Of a stretch of DNA of 64,000 nucleotides, positions 20,559 to 31,099 are shown piece after piece. This DNA comes from Bacteroidota bacterium (GTDB taxonomy: Bacteria; Bacteroidota; Bacteroidia; Chitinophagales; Chitinophagaceae), in contig CANGDH010000001.1 of assembly GCA_947452555.1 (NCBI GenBank), positions 620,001 to 684,000 on the forward strand. Reading direction: 5' to 3'. A program made the translations under genes and the position numbers. The notes beneath the pieces were generated by a model, which was not told the origin of the DNA, did not search any database, and saw only the letters and a program-made list of their open reading frames with translations. Position 1 is the first letter of the stretch; every line of letters starts with the position of its first letter.

Positions 20559-20624
20559 ATGAATACCAGAAATAAAATATTGAATACCAAAAATAAAAAA
20601 TTGAATACCAAAATCAAGTATTGA
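20559..20624 (+). repeat. Three-unit tandem repeat (about 21 bp) forming a 21-aa leader ORF
   Basis: TGAATACCAGAAATAAAATAT / TGAATACCAAAAATAAAAAAT / TGAATACCAAAATCAAGTAT; ATG 20559 to TGA 20624 reads MNTRNKILNTKNKKLNTKIKY*. Confidence 0.75.
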
Positions 20625-21577
20625 AACATTTACAAAATATATTAGCCTACATTAATCAATTACTACGCCCTTTGTTTAATTTTATAAAACAAAGAGCTAA
20701 GCAAATTTATATTCCAGGTTTTCAAAGGGTAAACCTTTTCCAGGTCGGTCGTTTTTTATTTAAACAATTAAACACATTAGGGCTTTACGACAGGGCTTCT
20801 GCTATTTCTTTTAACTTGATTATGGCATTACCTGCAGGATTTCTTTTCCTATTTTCAATAATTCCATACTTCCCAAAAACATTCAAAGTTAAAAAACAGA
20901 TACTATCTATTTTCAAAGACATTTCTCCTAACTCTAGTACCTACCGATTTATATTAGATATCATAAATGACCTACTTAGCCAACACGTGGGTGTATTTTC
21001 TTTTGGTTTCTTACTATTACTTTTCTACTCATCTAATGCCATGACAGGTATTATTCGAAGTTTTGATAAATCAATTATGCAAAACAAACCCTTCTTTTTA
21101 CATCAAAGAATGAGGGCAATAAGACTTACTTTAATTCTAATGCTTTTGGTATTTGCTAGTTTATTAGTATTAGTGGGGCAAGATCAATTAACTATTTTAC
21201 TAAGAGAACTATTTAATATTGAAAGGCAAACTATTCTCCCTTATTGGGAATTGATAAGATGGGGGATTATTATTTTACTATTGTTTTATGGCAATGCTTT
21301 CATATATAAATTTGCGCCACATGTAAAAGAAAAATGGCCATTATTATCCCCTGGAGCCATCTTGTCCACAGGTCTCATGCTAGCCACCACCCTTGGCTTC
21401 TCCTACTGGGTCAATAACTTTGGTAGCTATAGTAAAATTTATGGCTCTATTGGAACTGTATTGATTGTAATGACCCTAATATACATTAATGCACTTATTC
21501 TATTAATTGGTTTTGAATTAAATGTAAGTATCGAAGTGCTTAAGAAAGAACAGGATCAAGTAGATTTTTTTAACTAA
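20621..21577 (+). CDS. YihY/virulence factor BrkB family membrane protein
   Basis: 318 aa; DRASAISFNLIMALPAGFLFLF; polytopic; TTG start from the ORF track. Confidence 0.87.
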   Translation: MKHLQNILAYINQLLRPLFNFIKQRAKQIYIPGFQRVNLFQVGRFLFKQLNTLGLYDRASAISFNLIMALPAGFLFLFSIIPYFPKTFKVKKQILSIFKDISPNSSTYRFILDIINDLLSQHVGVFSFGFLLLLFYSSNAMTGIIRSFDKSIMQNKPFFLHQRMRAIRLTLILMLLVFASLLVLVGQDQLTILLRELFNIERQTILPYWELIRWGIIILLLFYGNAFIYKFAPHVKEKWPLLSPGAILSTGLMLATTLGFSYWVNNFGSYSKIYGSIGTVLIVMTLIYINALILLIGFELNVSIEVLKKEQDQVDFFN

Positions 21578-21607
21578 AAAATCCGCTAATTACTTAGCGG
21601 ATTTTTA
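21577..21607. terminator. Bidirectional terminator between convergent genes
   Basis: AAATCCGCTAAttacTTAGCGGATTT flanked by A and T tracts. Confidence 0.85.
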
Positions 21608-21626
21608 CTATTTTATTTTGAAAACT

Positions 21627-22880
21627 TTATTTATTTGCCATGTCTGGAATTTCAGCAACCTTATAAGCACCAGCATCCAATTTAGCTTTTGTTTCACTAA
21701 ATGCTTTTAATGTTAAATCAATTTCTTCTTGGGTATGCACAGCCGTGGGAATTAAACGGTAAATGATATGCCCTTTTGGAATCACCGGATACACTACAAT
21801 TGAGCAGAAAATTTTATAGTTCTCTCTAATATCCATTACCATTGCGGTTGCTTCTTCCACGCCACCTTTCATATACACAGGTGTCACTACCGAATCTGTC
21901 TTGCCAATATCAAATCCTCTTTCCCTTAATCCATTTTGTAATGCCAAAGCATTCTTCCATAAATTGTCCTTTAACTCAGGCTTTGTTTTCAATAATTCTA
22001 AACGCTTCAAGTTACCTACCACATATGGCATTGGTAAACTTTTAGCAAAAATTTGAGAACGAATATTGTATCTGATATAATCTATAATAGTGGTTGGTCC
22101 TGCCATGAAAGCACCAATTGACGCCATGCTTTTTGCAAAGGTAGAAAAGTATAAATCAATCTCGTCCTGGCAACCCTGCTCCTCTCCTGCACCCGCACCT
22201 GTTTTTCCTAATGTACCAAAGCCATGTGCATCGTCTACCAACAAACGGAAAGGCACTTTCTTTTTCAATGCTGCAATTTCTTTTAATTTACCTTGATCGC
22301 CCGCCATTCCAAACACTCCTTCTGTGATAACTAAAATACCCCCACCTTGCTTTTCTGATAATGCCAGCGCTCTTGCCAATTGTTTTTCACAGTCTTCCAC
22401 GTCATTATGCTTAAACACGAATCGGTGTCCTGGAATCATTCTTAATGCGTCAATAATACAAGCGTGACATTCTGCATCATACACCACTACATCATGACGA
22501 CCGCAAATTGCGTCAATGGCACTCATGATGCCTTGGTACCCATAGTTCATCAATATTGAATCCTCTTTATGTACAAATTCAGCTAATTCTTTTTCTAATT
22601 GCTCATGTAAATCACTATTTCCACTCATCATCCTGGCACCCATTGGTAATGCCAAGCCAAATTCAGCACTTCCTTCTGCATCCGCCTTACGTACTTCAGG
22701 ATGATCTGCAAGGCCTAAATAGTTATTTAAGCTCCAAACAATCATTTCTTGCCCTCTAAATTTCATCTTAGATCCTACTGCTCCCTCCAATTTTGGGAAA
22801 GCAAAATATCCATGTGCTCTTTCACGATGTTGACCAATTGGTCCGTAATTCTTTATAAGTCTGTCGAATATGTCTGCCAT
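21627..22880 (-). CDS. spt: PLP-dependent alpha-oxoamine synthase family enzyme, probably serine palmitoyltransferase
   Basis: 417 aa; NNYLGLADHPEV, LVDDAHGFGTLGKTGAGAGEEQG, FSTFAKSMASIGAF (PLP lysine region); Bacteroidetes SPT-like length and N-terminus. Confidence 0.8.
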   Translation of the reverse strand: MADIFDRLIKNYGPIGQHRERAHGYFAFPKLEGAVGSKMKFRGQEMIVWSLNNYLGLADHPEVRKADAEGSAEFGLALPMGARMMSGNSDLHEQLEKELAEFVHKEDSILMNYGYQGIMSAIDAICGRHDVVVYDAECHACIIDALRMIPGHRFVFKHNDVEDCEKQLARALALSEKQGGGILVITEGVFGMAGDQGKLKEIAALKKKVPFRLLVDDAHGFGTLGKTGAGAGEEQGCQDEIDLYFSTFAKSMASIGAFMAGPTTIIDYIRYNIRSQIFAKSLPMPYVVGNLKRLELLKTKPELKDNLWKNALALQNGLRERGFDIGKTDSVVTPVYMKGGVEEATAMVMDIRENYKIFCSIVVYPVIPKGHIIYRLIPTAVHTQEEIDLTLKAFSETKAKLDAGAYKVAEIPDMANK

Positions 22881-22973
22881 ATAGTATTAATTAGTAATGC
22901 AAATTTAATCATTTTTTACCTTTTCAGCTCTAATAAATATGCGTAATTTGCAGTTCAAGAAAATTGAAACCCC

Positions 22974-24632
22974 ATGAGATATGTCATCCTTGTAGTATTG
23001 TCATTATACAGTCTTACTATTTCCGCTCAAAATATCAAAATAAAAACGGCTACCAGTAACACTATTAGCCAAAAGCCAAAATTAGTAGTTGGCATTGTTG
23101 TAGACCAAATGAGATGGGATTATGTCAATAAATTTAAACCATTTTTTAAGTCCGATAAAGGTTTTTTACACTTTGTAAATGAAGGAGCTACCTGTGATAA
23201 TACCCTTATTCCGTATGTTCCAACTGTTACTGCTTGTGGCCATACCTGCGTTTATACAGGTTCTGTTCCAGCTTTGCATGGTATTGCAGGTAATAACTGG
23301 TACGATAATATAAAACAAAAATCAGTGTATTGCGTGGAAGACCCCTCTGTGCAAGCAGTTGGTACCACAAATAGTTCTGCTGGACAAATGAGTCCATTAA
23401 ATGTTTGGACTACAACCATTGGAGACGAACTTAAGCTTGCTACTAATTTTAAAAGTAAAGTTATAGGGGTGTCTTTAAAAGACAGAGGTGCCATTATTCC
23501 TGCTGGACATGCTGCTGACGCTGCTTATTGGTATGATACCAAGTCCGGCAATTTTATTAGTTCTTCCTATTATGCTTCAATCCTACCTGCTTGGTTAACT
23601 AATTATAACGCAAGCAAAAGAGTGGACAGTTTATACAGCCAAGGATGGAATTTAAGTTTAGCGAATTCAGTTTATACAGAAAATTGTGATGCAGACGAAA
23701 ACGTTTACGAATCCACTCCATTCGGAAAAGAAGCAAAACATTTTCCCTATGATTTAAAAAGCTTTATTGGGAAAGACTATAGCAAAATAACTACTACCCC
23801 ACAGGGTAATAATTTAGTGATGGAAGTAGCTAAACAAGCATTATTAAACGAGAAAATGGGTAAGGACAGTATAACTGATTTACTAGCTGTAAGTTTTTCA
23901 TCCCCAGATTACATTGGACATTCTTTTGGTCCAAATTCTTGGGAGACATTAGATGGCTATATTAAATTAGATGAAATTTTAGCAGACTTTTTTGCATTTT
24001 TAGACAAGCAAGTTGGTAAAGACAATTACACTGTATTCTTAACTGCAGACCACGCGGTTGCTAATATACCTGCATATGCAAAGAAACATAATTTACCAGG
24101 AGAAAATTATGATGACGGTGCGGTTAGGAATGATATAATTGCATGTTTAAATGCAAATAACTTAAATCCTAAATTGATTTCTTTTGTAGGTGAATACAAT
24201 GTTTATTTTAACCACCCTTTGATGGATAGTTTACATATTAGTCAAGAAAGCTTAGTGAGCATAATTAGTAATTATTTAGAGAAAAAGCCACAAGTATTAC
24301 AAGTAGTAGAAAGCAGGAAAGCTGCTATTGCAGCACTTCCTCAAATGACAAAAGAAAAAATTGTTAATGGCTACAATGTACAACGTGGTGGTGACTTAAT
24401 GTTATTGACAAAATCTGGTGTGGTTGATGGATATCCTACTGGCACTAGCCATGGAGTACTTTACAATTACGATGCGCATATTCCCTTCTTATTAGTAGGA
24501 AATGGCATCAAGCATATTGCAGTAAACACACCAACCTCAATGACTGATATCGCACCCACTATTTCAACTTTACTAGGTATTCAAATGCCAAGTGGTTCTA
24601 TAGGAAAGCCAGTGTTAGAAGTATTAAAGTAA
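22974..24632 (+). CDS. Alkaline phosphatase family protein (PafA/nucleotide pyrophosphatase type), secreted
   Basis: 552 aa; signal peptide; VVGIVVDQMRWDY, TVTACGHTCVYTGSVPALHGI, ADHAVANIP, GTSHGVLYNYDAHIPFLL. Confidence 0.9.
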   Translation: MRYVILVVLSLYSLTISAQNIKIKTATSNTISQKPKLVVGIVVDQMRWDYVNKFKPFFKSDKGFLHFVNEGATCDNTLIPYVPTVTACGHTCVYTGSVPALHGIAGNNWYDNIKQKSVYCVEDPSVQAVGTTNSSAGQMSPLNVWTTTIGDELKLATNFKSKVIGVSLKDRGAIIPAGHAADAAYWYDTKSGNFISSSYYASILPAWLTNYNASKRVDSLYSQGWNLSLANSVYTENCDADENVYESTPFGKEAKHFPYDLKSFIGKDYSKITTTPQGNNLVMEVAKQALLNEKMGKDSITDLLAVSFSSPDYIGHSFGPNSWETLDGYIKLDEILADFFAFLDKQVGKDNYTVFLTADHAVANIPAYAKKHNLPGENYDDGAVRNDIIACLNANNLNPKLISFVGEYNVYFNHPLMDSLHISQESLVSIISNYLEKKPQVLQVVESRKAAIAALPQMTKEKIVNGYNVQRGGDLMLLTKSGVVDGYPTGTSHGVLYNYDAHIPFLLVGNGIKHIAVNTPTSMTDIAPTISTLLGIQMPSGSIGKPVLEVLK

Positions 24633-24655
24633 ATTTTTTAACATATTCATATCAT

Positions 24656-24690
24656 AATAGCGCTTCCAAATGAAGCGCTATTTGTTTTAT
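24656..24690 (+). terminator. Rho-independent terminator
   Basis: AATAGCGCTTCcaaatGAAGCGCTATT then TGTTTTATT. Confidence 0.8.
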
Positions 24691-24721
24691 TGTAATAACT
24701 TGGAGCTATAAAATCAATACT

Positions 24722-24943
24722 ATGAAAAAATTATTATTCGCTGGTTTATTTTTAATGGCAGCAAATTTTTCTTTTGCTGCAGAAAAATGTACTGCAGAGT
24801 GTCACAAAGCGGAACATAAATGTACCAAAGCATGTCACAAAGACGGTGCTGGACATATTGCAAATCATGGAGAAAAAGGCCATATGTGTACTACAGCAAC
24901 TTGCAAACATGATTGCAGCAAGGATTGCATGAAAAAGGCATAG
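24722..24943 (+). CDS. Small secreted Cys/His-rich protein (putative metal-binding)
   Basis: 73 aa; signal peptide MKKLLFAGLFLMAANFSFAA; 8 Cys and 7 His in about 53 mature residues; flanked by two strong terminators, i.e. monocistronic. Confidence 0.75.
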   Translation: MKKLLFAGLFLMAANFSFAAEKCTAECHKAEHKCTKACHKDGAGHIANHGEKGHMCTTATCKHDCSKDCMKKA

Positions 24944-24972
24944 ATTTAATTTTGACAAATAAGTTAGACTAC

Positions 24973-25009
24973 AAAAAAAACCGATACAATGATGTATCGG
25001 TTTTTTTTA
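24973..25009. terminator. Bidirectional terminator
   Basis: AAAAAAAACCGATACAatgaTGTATCGGTTTTTTTT. Confidence 0.9.
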
Positions 25010-25060
25010 TCCAAATTATTTTTGTGCGTATTTTACAAAAAATACTATGCTAGTTTCTTA

Positions 25061-26290
25061 CTATGCAAGTTTCTTTTGCAAATTAGCATCTAATGCATCT
25101 AAGAATTCTTCAGTATAAACATAATGATCGCCATGTTTAACTTTATTTCCGTGAACACATACTGCCAAGTCTTTAGTCATAATTCCAGACTCTACTGTTT
25201 CTACACAAACTTCTTCTAAAGCTTTTGTGAAACGGATTAATTCTTGGTTATTATCTAAAACACCTCTGAATTCTAAACCTCTTGTCCAAGCAAAAATAGA
25301 TGCAATTGGATTAGTTGAAGTTCTATTCCCTTTTTGGTGCTCACGGAAGTGACGAGTCACAGTTCCATGCGCTGCTTCGGCTTCCATTACTTTACCGTCT
25401 GGTGTAATTAAAGTTGAAGTCATTAAACCTAAAGATCCAAAACCTTGTGCCACTGTATCAGACTGTACATCACCATCATAGTTCTTACAAGCCCATACGA
25501 AATTACCATTCCATTTTAAAGCACTAGCTACCATGTCATCAATTAAACGATGCTCATAAGTAATTCCAGCTTCAGCATATTTAGCTTTGAATTCATTTTG
25601 ATACACTTCTTCAAAAATATCTTTGAAACGTCCATCATACTTTTTCAAAATGGTATTCTTTGTAGATAAGAATAAAGGCCATTTTTTGACCAAGGCTTGG
25701 TTAAAACAAGCTCTTGCAAAACCAAAGATACTCTCGTCTGTATTGTACATTGCCATTGCAACGCCATCTCCTTTATAATTATAAACTTCAAATTCTTGGT
25801 TGTTCCCGTCTTCCCCTTCAAACTTGATTGTTAATTTACCCTTTCCTTTAGTAACAAAATCTGTAGCACGATATTGGTCACCAAAAGCATGACGTCCAAT
25901 ACAAATTGGAGCAGTCCAGTTAGCCACTAAACGAGGTACATTAGCGCAAACAATTGGCTCACGAAACACAGTGCCATCAAGGATGTTACGGATAGTTCCA
26001 TTAGGGCTCTTCCACATTTGTTTTAGCTTGAACTCTTCTACTCTTTGTTCATCTGGAGTAATAGTTGCACATTTGATTCCAACACCATATTGCTTAATTG
26101 CATTGGCTGCGTCAATAGTAACTTGGTCATTGGTCTCATCACGATATTCCATACCCAAATCGTAATACTTAATATCTAATTCTAAATAAGGCAAAATCAA
26201 TTTATCCTTAATAAATTTCCAAATGATTCTAGTCATTTCATCTCCATCCAATTCAACCACCGGATTGGCAACTTTAATTTTCTGTATCAT
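25061..26290 (-). CDS. icd: NADP-dependent isocitrate dehydrogenase (eukaryotic-type)
   Basis: 409 aa; [54 protein letters not shown]. Confidence 0.95.
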   Translation of the reverse strand: MIQKIKVANPVVELDGDEMTRIIWKFIKDKLILPYLELDIKYYDLGMEYRDETNDQVTIDAANAIKQYGVGIKCATITPDEQRVEEFKLKQMWKSPNGTIRNILDGTVFREPIVCANVPRLVANWTAPICIGRHAFGDQYRATDFVTKGKGKLTIKFEGEDGNNQEFEVYNYKGDGVAMAMYNTDESIFGFARACFNQALVKKWPLFLSTKNTILKKYDGRFKDIFEEVYQNEFKAKYAEAGITYEHRLIDDMVASALKWNGNFVWACKNYDGDVQSDTVAQGFGSLGLMTSTLITPDGKVMEAEAAHGTVTRHFREHQKGNRTSTNPIASIFAWTRGLEFRGVLDNNQELIRFTKALEEVCVETVESGIMTKDLAVCVHGNKVKHGDHYVYTEEFLDALDANLQKKLA

Positions 26291-26340
26291 AACATTTAAA
26301 ATTTTGTCTGCAAATGTACAAAATGTAGCCTTAATATAGC

Positions 26341-28233
26341 TTAGTGATTCACAATTAAAACAGGTATGTCTACATTATGCCTAACTGATTCAATAGTTTC
26401 ACCAAAAATATAGTCTTTCCATCCTTTATGCCTATGCCCTCCCATTACTAACATTTGTGCGTTATGCTCTTTCACAATGCGTACAATTTCTTTCACTCTA
26501 TTTTGATAACCTAAAACAGTACTTACTCGATATCCTTTAGCAATTAACGCATTGGCATATGTATCTAATCTTATTTGGTCTTTTCTTGTTTCTTCGTCAT
26601 CACTAGCATCTTTTAAATAATTGGCAGTTGCACTTTCAACAATATGAATAAAAATAAATTTCGTATCCTTATTTGGACTCGACTCAAAACCAATGGGATG
26701 AGCTTGTTGCACCGCAGTCTTAATTAATTTAGCATCTGTTAACGAGAAGTCAACTGCAATGGCAATAGTATGTATTGGCTCGTTCTCTGTCCAATCTAAC
26801 TCAATTGGCAATCCATGAAAGTCCGATGACTTATCTTTTTGACGTTTCAAGAAAGCTGGATAAAATGTAATAAATAATAACAAGCCAACAAAAGCCAAAA
26901 CTAAAATTACCAAAACAATTTTCAATTCTAAATTACTTGATGTAATCATAAACTCAGTGACAAAATCAAATACTAAATTACTGTTCAAATACACTAGAAT
27001 TGCTGCCACTAACCAAGATAGAATTTTCACCTTCCATCCAATTGCAAATTCACCCATTGTTGTTTTATCACTTACAAAATGAATTAGTGGTATTACCGCA
27101 AATCCTAATTGTAAACTTAATATTACCTGACTAAAAACCAATAAAGCGTCCACCCTTCCTTCTCCCATAATCCCAATAACTAATATAGCAGGTATAATAG
27201 CAACCAGTCTTGTGATAAGCCTTCTAATCCATGGGTTTAATCTTAGTTTTAAATAACCTTCCATCACAATCTGACCCGCTAATGTGCCCGTTACTGTTGA
27301 GCTTTGGCCAGCTGCAATTAATGCAATAGCAAATAAAATGGGAGCTAATTTTGATCCTAATAATGGTGCCAATAAAGCATGTGCATCTTCTATTTTTGCT
27401 ACCTGTTGATTACCGGTTTTATAAAATACAGTTGCTGCTAGTATTAAAATAGCAGCATTTACAAAAAATGCAGCATTCAATGCAACAACACTATCAATGA
27501 AATTATAAAATATAGATTTTCGAATTCCTTTATTGGTACGTTCAATTTTTCTAGTTTGAACTAAAGCAGAATGTAAATATAAATTATGTGGCATCACCGT
27601 TGCTCCAATTATACCAACTGCAATATATAAAGCTTCTGGTGAAAGTTTCGATGGAATGAAACCTATTATTGCATTAGATAAATCTGGTTTTGCAATAAAT
27701 AATTGAATAAAAAAACTAAAACCAATAGTGGCAACGAGTAAAATAATAAAGGCTTCCATTTTTCTTATTCCGTATCGTTGCAAAAACAAAAATACAAAAG
27801 TGTCAAATACGGTAATTAAAGTTCCATACATTAATGGCAATCCCGTTAATAATTTAATACCAATAGCCATGCCTAATACCTCGGCTAAATCAGTTGCCGC
27901 AATGGCCAATTCAGCTAATATATATAGGGTAAAGTTGACTCCCGAAGGATAAGTCTCTCTATTTACTTGAGCCAGGTCAAGTCTTCTAACAATCCCTAAT
28001 CTTGCACTTAAGCTTTGCAACAAAATTGCCATCAAATTACTAAGAAGTAATATCCAGATTAATTGATACCCAAATTTAGCTCCACCTTGTAAGTCAGTCG
28101 CCCAATTACCAGGATCCATATAACCTACACTTACTAAATAAGCTGGTCCAATAAATGCCAATAGTTTACGCCAACCCTTTTTATTTTGGACTGGAACTGA
28201 TTCATGTAAGATATCAAGGGACTTGTCAGGCAT
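26341..28233 (-). CDS. mntH: Nramp-family divalent metal transporter with C-terminal universal stress protein domain
   Basis: 630 aa; [17 protein letters not shown] and MPHNLYLHS (Nramp); C-terminal about 150 aa with [14 protein letters not shown]...[35 protein letters not shown] (USP). Confidence 0.93.
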   Translation of the reverse strand: MPDKSLDILHESVPVQNKKGWRKLLAFIGPAYLVSVGYMDPGNWATDLQGGAKFGYQLIWILLLSNLMAILLQSLSARLGIVRRLDLAQVNRETYPSGVNFTLYILAELAIAATDLAEVLGMAIGIKLLTGLPLMYGTLITVFDTFVFLFLQRYGIRKMEAFIILLVATIGFSFFIQLFIAKPDLSNAIIGFIPSKLSPEALYIAVGIIGATVMPHNLYLHSALVQTRKIERTNKGIRKSIFYNFIDSVVALNAAFFVNAAILILAATVFYKTGNQQVAKIEDAHALLAPLLGSKLAPILFAIALIAAGQSSTVTGTLAGQIVMEGYLKLRLNPWIRRLITRLVAIIPAILVIGIMGEGRVDALLVFSQVILSLQLGFAVIPLIHFVSDKTTMGEFAIGWKVKILSWLVAAILVYLNSNLVFDFVTEFMITSSNLELKIVLVILVLAFVGLLLFITFYPAFLKRQKDKSSDFHGLPIELDWTENEPIHTIAIAVDFSLTDAKLIKTAVQQAHPIGFESSPNKDTKFIFIHIVESATANYLKDASDDEETRKDQIRLDTYANALIAKGYRVSTVLGYQNRVKEIVRIVKEHNAQMLVMGGHRHKGWKDYIFGETIESVRHNVDIPVLIVNH

Positions 28234-28276
28234 AGTATATTGTAAATTTATGCCTATTTTAGTGAAAAATTAGTCC

Positions 28277-29227
28277 ATGCGTAAATGGTATTTTGCTTGT
28301 TTGATAGGATTTGCTTTGGCTTGCTCCGAAAAAAAGACAGATTTGACTGGGAATACCCCCTTGAAAATCAATGACTTTAATAAAGTATTTAAAGCGGCAT
28401 CCCTACCAATTACTATTTCTGATACTAATTTAAAACAGTTAATTGATACCAATAAAATTGGCCGTAAAGCATTGGCACAATTTGTACCAGATTCTGTAGT
28501 TGAGAAAATTATTCCATCAAAAGAAAGTAAGTCTGAAATTTACCCACTTTTAAAAATTGAAAAAGAGGAAGAGTATTATTTAATGCTGAATGTACACCAT
28601 CCCAATAAAGATCAAATTTCGGTTGTCGTATTTAGTAAGAAAAATAAATACTTGGATTATAAAGTGATTACTGATTTTCTTAATGAAAACAAGGGCTCAA
28701 AACATTATGGGAAAACGGTTTCCATTAATAAAGAACCTACATTTTTAGTTGCTGAGAATAAAATGAGTACTGAAAATATTTTAGTTTATGAGAAAAGTGG
28801 CTGGGCCTATACAGATGATAACTTTAAACTGATTTATTTTGATAGTAATAAAAAACCAGAACATAAAACAATTGTCAACCCTATTGACACATTACCTGTA
28901 AGTAACATACATAGTGGGGACTATGCAAGGGATAATAAAAACTTTTTGTCCTTAAGAGATTTTAATGGCACTCCAGATAAATACCAGTTCTTTTTGCACT
29001 TTGAAAAAAAGGATGGCAGTTGTATAGGTGAACTAAAAGGTTTGTTGAACTTTAATAAAAACCAAGCCACTTTTAATGAAAAAGGGGACCCGTGCATAAT
29101 CCATTTTACAATTAATGGGAATATAATGAGCATAAAAGAGGACGGAAATTGTGGAAATCATCGAGATATGACTTGCTATTTTAATGACCAATATGACAAA
29201 AAAAGAAAGGTTAAAAAGAAGAAATAA
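28277..29227 (+). CDS. Putative lipoprotein of unknown function
   Basis: 316 aa; lipoprotein signal MRKWYFACLIGFALACSEKK. Confidence 0.75.
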   Translation: MRKWYFACLIGFALACSEKKTDLTGNTPLKINDFNKVFKAASLPITISDTNLKQLIDTNKIGRKALAQFVPDSVVEKIIPSKESKSEIYPLLKIEKEEEYYLMLNVHHPNKDQISVVVFSKKNKYLDYKVITDFLNENKGSKHYGKTVSINKEPTFLVAENKMSTENILVYEKSGWAYTDDNFKLIYFDSNKKPEHKTIVNPIDTLPVSNIHSGDYARDNKNFLSLRDFNGTPDKYQFFLHFEKKDGSCIGELKGLLNFNKNQATFNEKGDPCIIHFTINGNIMSIKEDGNCGNHRDMTCYFNDQYDKKRKVKKKK

Positions 29228-29339
29228 TCCACAAAAGCCCATTGCAAACGATTGTTATCCACACCTAAACGTGTAAAAAGTACATTTTAGTTAAATACTA
29301 TTATATTGCAACTATATTTTAAACAAAAGCTTTAGACTT

Positions 29340-30998
29340 ATGAGTTTTAGAAATTATCAGGTGCCTTATAAAATCAACGAAAAATTTAGTAAAAAGGCTG
29401 CTTATTTTTCAATGGAATTTGCTATTCATCAACCACTTAAAATATATAGCGGTGGTCTAGGTTTTTTAGCTGGTTCGCATTTAAGAAGTGCTTTTGAATT
29501 AAATCAAAATATGATTGGTATTGGTATGCTTTGGAAATATGGTTATTATGACCAAACAAGAAACCAAGACCAAACTTTACAAGTTACTTTCATGGAGAAG
29601 ATGTACAGCTTCTTGGAAGACACTGGTATCAAATATCAAATATTAATACATGATCATCCAGTATGGGTTAAAGCCTATTATTTAGCTCCAAATACGTTCT
29701 GCAGTGCTCCTCTATTCTTGTTAAGTACCGACTTACCTGAAAACGACTATGTTTCTCAGACAATTACTCACCGTTTATATGATGCCAATGTTGCTACAAA
29801 AGTGGCTCAATTCATATTATTAGGAGTGGGTGGTGCAAAATTGATTGACGAATTAAATTTCAATCCAGAAGTGTATCACTTGAATGAAGCACACGGATTC
29901 TCTGCAGCATTTTACTTATTGAATAAACATAAATCATTAGACGAAGTTAAAAAGCGTTTAGTGTTTACTACACATACTCCAGAAGAAGCAGGTAATGAAA
30001 AACATGATATTTATCTATGTCATAAAATGGGTTATTTCTGTGGATTAAGTATTGACGAAGTAAGAAAATTAACAGGCATTCATGACGACCAATTCAATCA
30101 CTCATTAGCTGCTTTGCGTTTTGCAAGAAAAGCCAATGGAGTATCAGAACTGCATGGACATGTAAGCCGTGAAATGTGGGGTAAATATGAAGGCATTTGT
30201 CCAATTGACCATATTACTAACGCACAAAACTGGCGTTATTGGGCTGACAAGCAATTATATAAGTTCTCCGAAGCAGCTGACGATGCTGGATTTGATGACA
30301 GAAAATGGTTCTTGAAAAAACGTGCTTTTGAAATAGTAGCAGACCAAACTGGTAAGATATTTGATCCTAAGGTTTTGACTATTATTTGGGCTAGACGTTT
30401 TGCTGGTTATAAAAGAGCAGATTTTTTATCCTGGGATATGGAACGTTTTGAAAAATTATTATCAAATAGCAAATACCCAGTTCAAATCATATTTGCAGGA
30501 AAACCATATCCAGTAGACCATCCAGCAATTAATCAGTTCAATCATTTAGTAAACTTAAGTAAGAACTATAGCAATGTTGCAGTAGTTGTTGGATACGAAT
30601 TGGCATTAAGTAAGCGTATGAAGCAAGCTTCTGACGTCTGGTTAAATAACCCAAGAGTACCTAGAGAAGCTTCTGGAACTTCCGGCATGACAGCTGCCAT
30701 GAATGGTGCTGTTAATTTTTCTACAGACGACGGTTGGATCCCAGAATTCGTAAACCATGGAAATAATGGTTTCGTGGTACCTAAAGCCGATTACGCAAAC
30801 ATGAGCACAGAGGAGCAAGATGCTTATGATTTAGACGAATTATATAAGATTTTAGAAAATCAAATTGTTCCTATGTACTATGACGAAAAAGATACATGGC
30901 GCCAAATTACACAAAATGGAATGAAGGATGTTCGTTTCCAATTTGACAGTAACCGTATGGCAGAAGAATATTATGAAAAAATGTATAAGACGAACTAA
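29340..30998 (+). CDS. glgP: Alpha-glucan phosphorylase family protein
   Basis: 552 aa; YFSMEFAIHQPLKIYSGGLGFLAGSH, YHLNEAHGFSAAF, ARRFAGYKRADFL, NNPRVPREASGTSGMTAAMNGAVNFSTDDGW. Confidence 0.92.
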   Translation: MSFRNYQVPYKINEKFSKKAAYFSMEFAIHQPLKIYSGGLGFLAGSHLRSAFELNQNMIGIGMLWKYGYYDQTRNQDQTLQVTFMEKMYSFLEDTGIKYQILIHDHPVWVKAYYLAPNTFCSAPLFLLSTDLPENDYVSQTITHRLYDANVATKVAQFILLGVGGAKLIDELNFNPEVYHLNEAHGFSAAFYLLNKHKSLDEVKKRLVFTTHTPEEAGNEKHDIYLCHKMGYFCGLSIDEVRKLTGIHDDQFNHSLAALRFARKANGVSELHGHVSREMWGKYEGICPIDHITNAQNWRYWADKQLYKFSEAADDAGFDDRKWFLKKRAFEIVADQTGKIFDPKVLTIIWARRFAGYKRADFLSWDMERFEKLLSNSKYPVQIIFAGKPYPVDHPAINQFNHLVNLSKNYSNVAVVVGYELALSKRMKQASDVWLNNPRVPREASGTSGMTAAMNGAVNFSTDDGWIPEFVNHGNNGFVVPKADYANMSTEEQDAYDLDELYKILENQIVPMYYDEKDTWRQITQNGMKDVRFQFDSNRMAEEYYEKMYKTN

Positions 30999-31019
30999 TC
31001 CGTTCCCACTTAATATCTT

Positions 31020-31054
31020 AAATCCTTTCAAGTAATTGAAGGGATTTTTGTTTT
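31020..31054 (+). terminator. Terminator after glgP
   Basis: AATCCtTTCAAgtaaTTGAAgGGATTTTTGTTTT. Confidence 0.75.
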
Positions 31055-31087
31055 AGCCAATTCCCTATTTATTCAACAATTACTACC

Positions 31088-31095
31088 TAATTTTG
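31088..31095 (+). promoter_or_regulatory. -7 promoter box upstream of ubiX
   Basis: TAATTTTG (TAnnTTTG consensus) ends 4 bp before the ATG at 31100. Confidence 0.45.
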
Positions 31096-31099
31096 TTAT

